The position numbers and the translations under genes are program-made. From Coriobacteriia bacterium (GTDB taxonomy: Bacteria; Actinomycetota; Coriobacteriia; Coriobacteriales; UBA8131): a DNA stretch of 47,529 nucleotides. Under the pieces are notes generated by a model. It saw only the letters and a list, made by a program, of their open reading frames with translations. It had not been told where the DNA came from and did not search any database. Positions 45,925-47,529 of this stretch are shown here, one piece after another. The stretch spans positions 1 through 47,529 of the forward strand of contig WRHL01000006.1 of assembly GCA_009783245.1 (NCBI GenBank), in the 5' to 3' direction. Every line of letters begins with the position of its first letter. Positions within the stretch are counted from its first letter, which is position 1.

Positions 45925-47072
45925 GGACCCTCAGGATCACCGGGCTCATCCTGAAAAGCACGCTCCAACGCATGCGCGCCCTGGTCGCTGCCTCCGCTGT
46001 GGCCGGCATACTGCTCGGCGCCGTCCTCATCATCCTGGTCTCCGTGGTGTTCAGCTTTGACAGCCCCATCCAACTGGGCTACATAGATAACGATACAAGC
46101 GCCGTCTCAGCGGACTTCGAGCGCTACCTCACCCAGGACCTGGGCGTGGAGCTCGTCACCGGCGAAGAGGGCAGCCTCCAGAGCCAACTCGTTGACAAGA
46201 AGATCTCCGCCATCGTCGAGGTTCCCGCCGGCTTTGAGCAGGCCTTGCTCACAGACACCAGCAGCGCCCTGCTCGTCACCTATATGGACGACTACGCCAA
46301 CCGCGCCTTCCTCCAGAGCTACTTTGAGGCCTACACCTCCTCCGTGCAGGTGCTTGCCGCCTACGCACAGGGCGACGCGTCAAGCCTCAAGGCGCTGATC
46401 GCAGAGGCGCGCTCGGCCCAGGCCAGTGTCACCACCCTCCAACTCGACGAGCAGTTGGTCCTGCGACGCGACAGCAGCGACATCTTTGTCACGCTCTTCG
46501 GCTTCTTTGTGATGATCAGCGCGCTCATCACCGTGGGTATGGCCAACATTGTCTTCGAGGACCGCGCCAACCGCACCTACCAGCGCGTGCAGGTCTCTGG
46601 GGTCTCCGCCGCGTCCTACGTGATAGGCGTCTGTGCGGCCGGCTTTATTGCGGCTATCATCATGGTGCTCATCTACATGGTCTTCTGCCTGGCAAACGGC
46701 CTGGGCGACTTCATCGCCGTAGGCCCCATCCTGGTCATGAGCCTGCTCTTCACCCTGTTCTGCGTAGGCTTTGCGCTGGTGGTCGGGCTGATCTCCAAGA
46801 CCCGCATGGCCTGCCTCTGGCTCATCCTGTCGGTCTCGACCATCTTCTGCCTGCTCGGCGGCGCCTATTTCCCCATCGAGTACGCCCCGCAGACGCTCCA
46901 GCAGTTCGCGCACATCACCCCGCAGTTCTGGCTGGTCGACGGCGTCAGGCAACTCGCGGCAGGCAACGCAGATGCCTGGCTCCTCTCAAGCGGCATCCTC
47001 AGCCTGTTCGCCCTGCTCTGCTTCTTGGTAGCCGGCATCCGCTTCGCCAGCCGCCAGGCCACCTCGCTCTAA
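45921..47072 (+). CDS. ABC-2 type transporter permease
   Basis: MRTLRITGLILKSTLQRMRALVAASAVAGILLGAVLIILV...; overlaps the preceding gene by ATGA. Confidence 0.88.
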   Translation: MRTLRITGLILKSTLQRMRALVAASAVAGILLGAVLIILVSVVFSFDSPIQLGYIDNDTSAVSADFERYLTQDLGVELVTGEEGSLQSQLVDKKISAIVEVPAGFEQALLTDTSSALLVTYMDDYANRAFLQSYFEAYTSSVQVLAAYAQGDASSLKALIAEARSAQASVTTLQLDEQLVLRRDSSDIFVTLFGFFVMISALITVGMANIVFEDRANRTYQRVQVSGVSAASYVIGVCAAGFIAAIIMVLIYMVFCLANGLGDFIAVGPILVMSLLFTLFCVGFALVVGLISKTRMACLWLILSVSTIFCLLGGAYFPIEYAPQTLQQFAHITPQFWLVDGVRQLAAGNADAWLLSSGILSLFALLCFLVAGIRFASRQATSL

Positions 47073-47084
47073 ACCCTCACCCGC

Positions 47085-47122
47085 GTCATTGCGAGCCCCG
47101 CCCCAGGCGGGGCGTGGCAATC
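47085..47122. repeat. Intergenic palindromic repeat family C
   Basis: GTCATTGCGAGCCCCGCCCCAGGCGGGGCGTGGCAATC; same framework as the in-frame copy at 24265-24303. Confidence 0.85.
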
Positions 47123-47293
47123 TACGGCAACGCTATCTGAGTTGCTCGATTATCACAGCGCATAGATACGCTTTTCGCACTGCCCTTATAACGACAAACC
47201 CGGCTCAGCCCCCACTCAGCGCCTCAAGCCGCGCGGCCGCACTCCGCCAGGCGCATCCGCCCATCGCGCGACCAAGAAAAGACAAAGTGGTAT

Positions 47294-47424
47294 CGTTTTG
47301 CATCGAAATCGAACTTGTGCTGTGTCAAACACCTCGAAATCACCCCGATTTACCCATTATGAGGTCAAAAAACCCCAAAATAGGCAGAAACCACACAGCA
47401 CAACCTCGATTTCGCTGCAAAACG
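47294..47424. repeat. Inverted-repeat element (32-nt arms, ~67-nt loop)
   Basis: CGTTTTGCATCGAAATCGAACTTGTGCTGTGT (47294-47325) against ACACAGCACAACCTCGATTTCGCTGCAAAACG (47393-47424): 29/32 complementary. Confidence 0.85.
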
Positions 47425-47529
47425 TAGACTCTCCGTCTGAATCAGTGGAAATGCAGGCACCAATCGCAAGCACCAATCTGGTTGAATGCCTATAATCATC
47501 CTTTAGCAAGGGAATCTAATCATTCAAAG

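Noticed and set aside
43727-47072. ABC exporter as part of an antibiotic or bacteriocin system
   Set aside because: Only an ATPase and two permeases are present; no precursor peptide, modification enzyme or immunity gene is visible nearby.

Overview
The window is a GC-rich bacterial chromosomal segment. Gene content and order suggest Actinomycetota, possibly Coriobacteriia (inference only). The first ~16 kb is a dense, co-oriented housekeeping cluster: tadA, ispE, efp, a carboxyltransferase-BCCP fusion, biotin carboxylase, asp23, nusB, xseB, dxs, tlyA, nadK, recN, SteA-like and SteB/MctB-like. It is followed by a DUF1538 membrane protein with a structured leader, coaX (minus strand), a response regulator/histidine kinase pair, a Zn-dependent phospholipase C-like protein, lysC, an AlkD-like protein and DUF1905. 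A single 12.57-kb ORF (4189 aa) covers 24009-36578. It encodes a modular surface protein with a beta-helix-like region, about 20 InlB-B/Listeria-Bacteroides-type repeats, ~345-aa supermodules, and a Gly/Ser linker with a non-canonical sorting-like tail. Downstream are an MBL-fold protein, a B12-binding radical SAM protein, an HTH regulator with a DUF2975-like membrane protein, a MarR regulator with twin operators, hcp with a divergent Crp/Fnr regulator, and an ABC-2 exporter. The most notable non-gene signals are: (i) at least three families of intergenic palindromic repeats, two of which also occur in frame inside the N-terminus of the giant protein; (ii) a response regulator and histidine kinase separated by one in-frame UAG and a stop-free Leu/Gln repeat linker; (iii) a ~150-nt foldback at 43471-43622 and an inverted-repeat element at 47294-47424; (iv) a foldback element next to tRNA-Ser, bounded by a duplicate of the tRNA 3' end; (v) a very stable leader hairpin upstream of DUF1538; and (vi) textbook operator/promoter architectures at marR, hcp and DUF2975. 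No CRISPR array, rRNA or intact transposase was seen.
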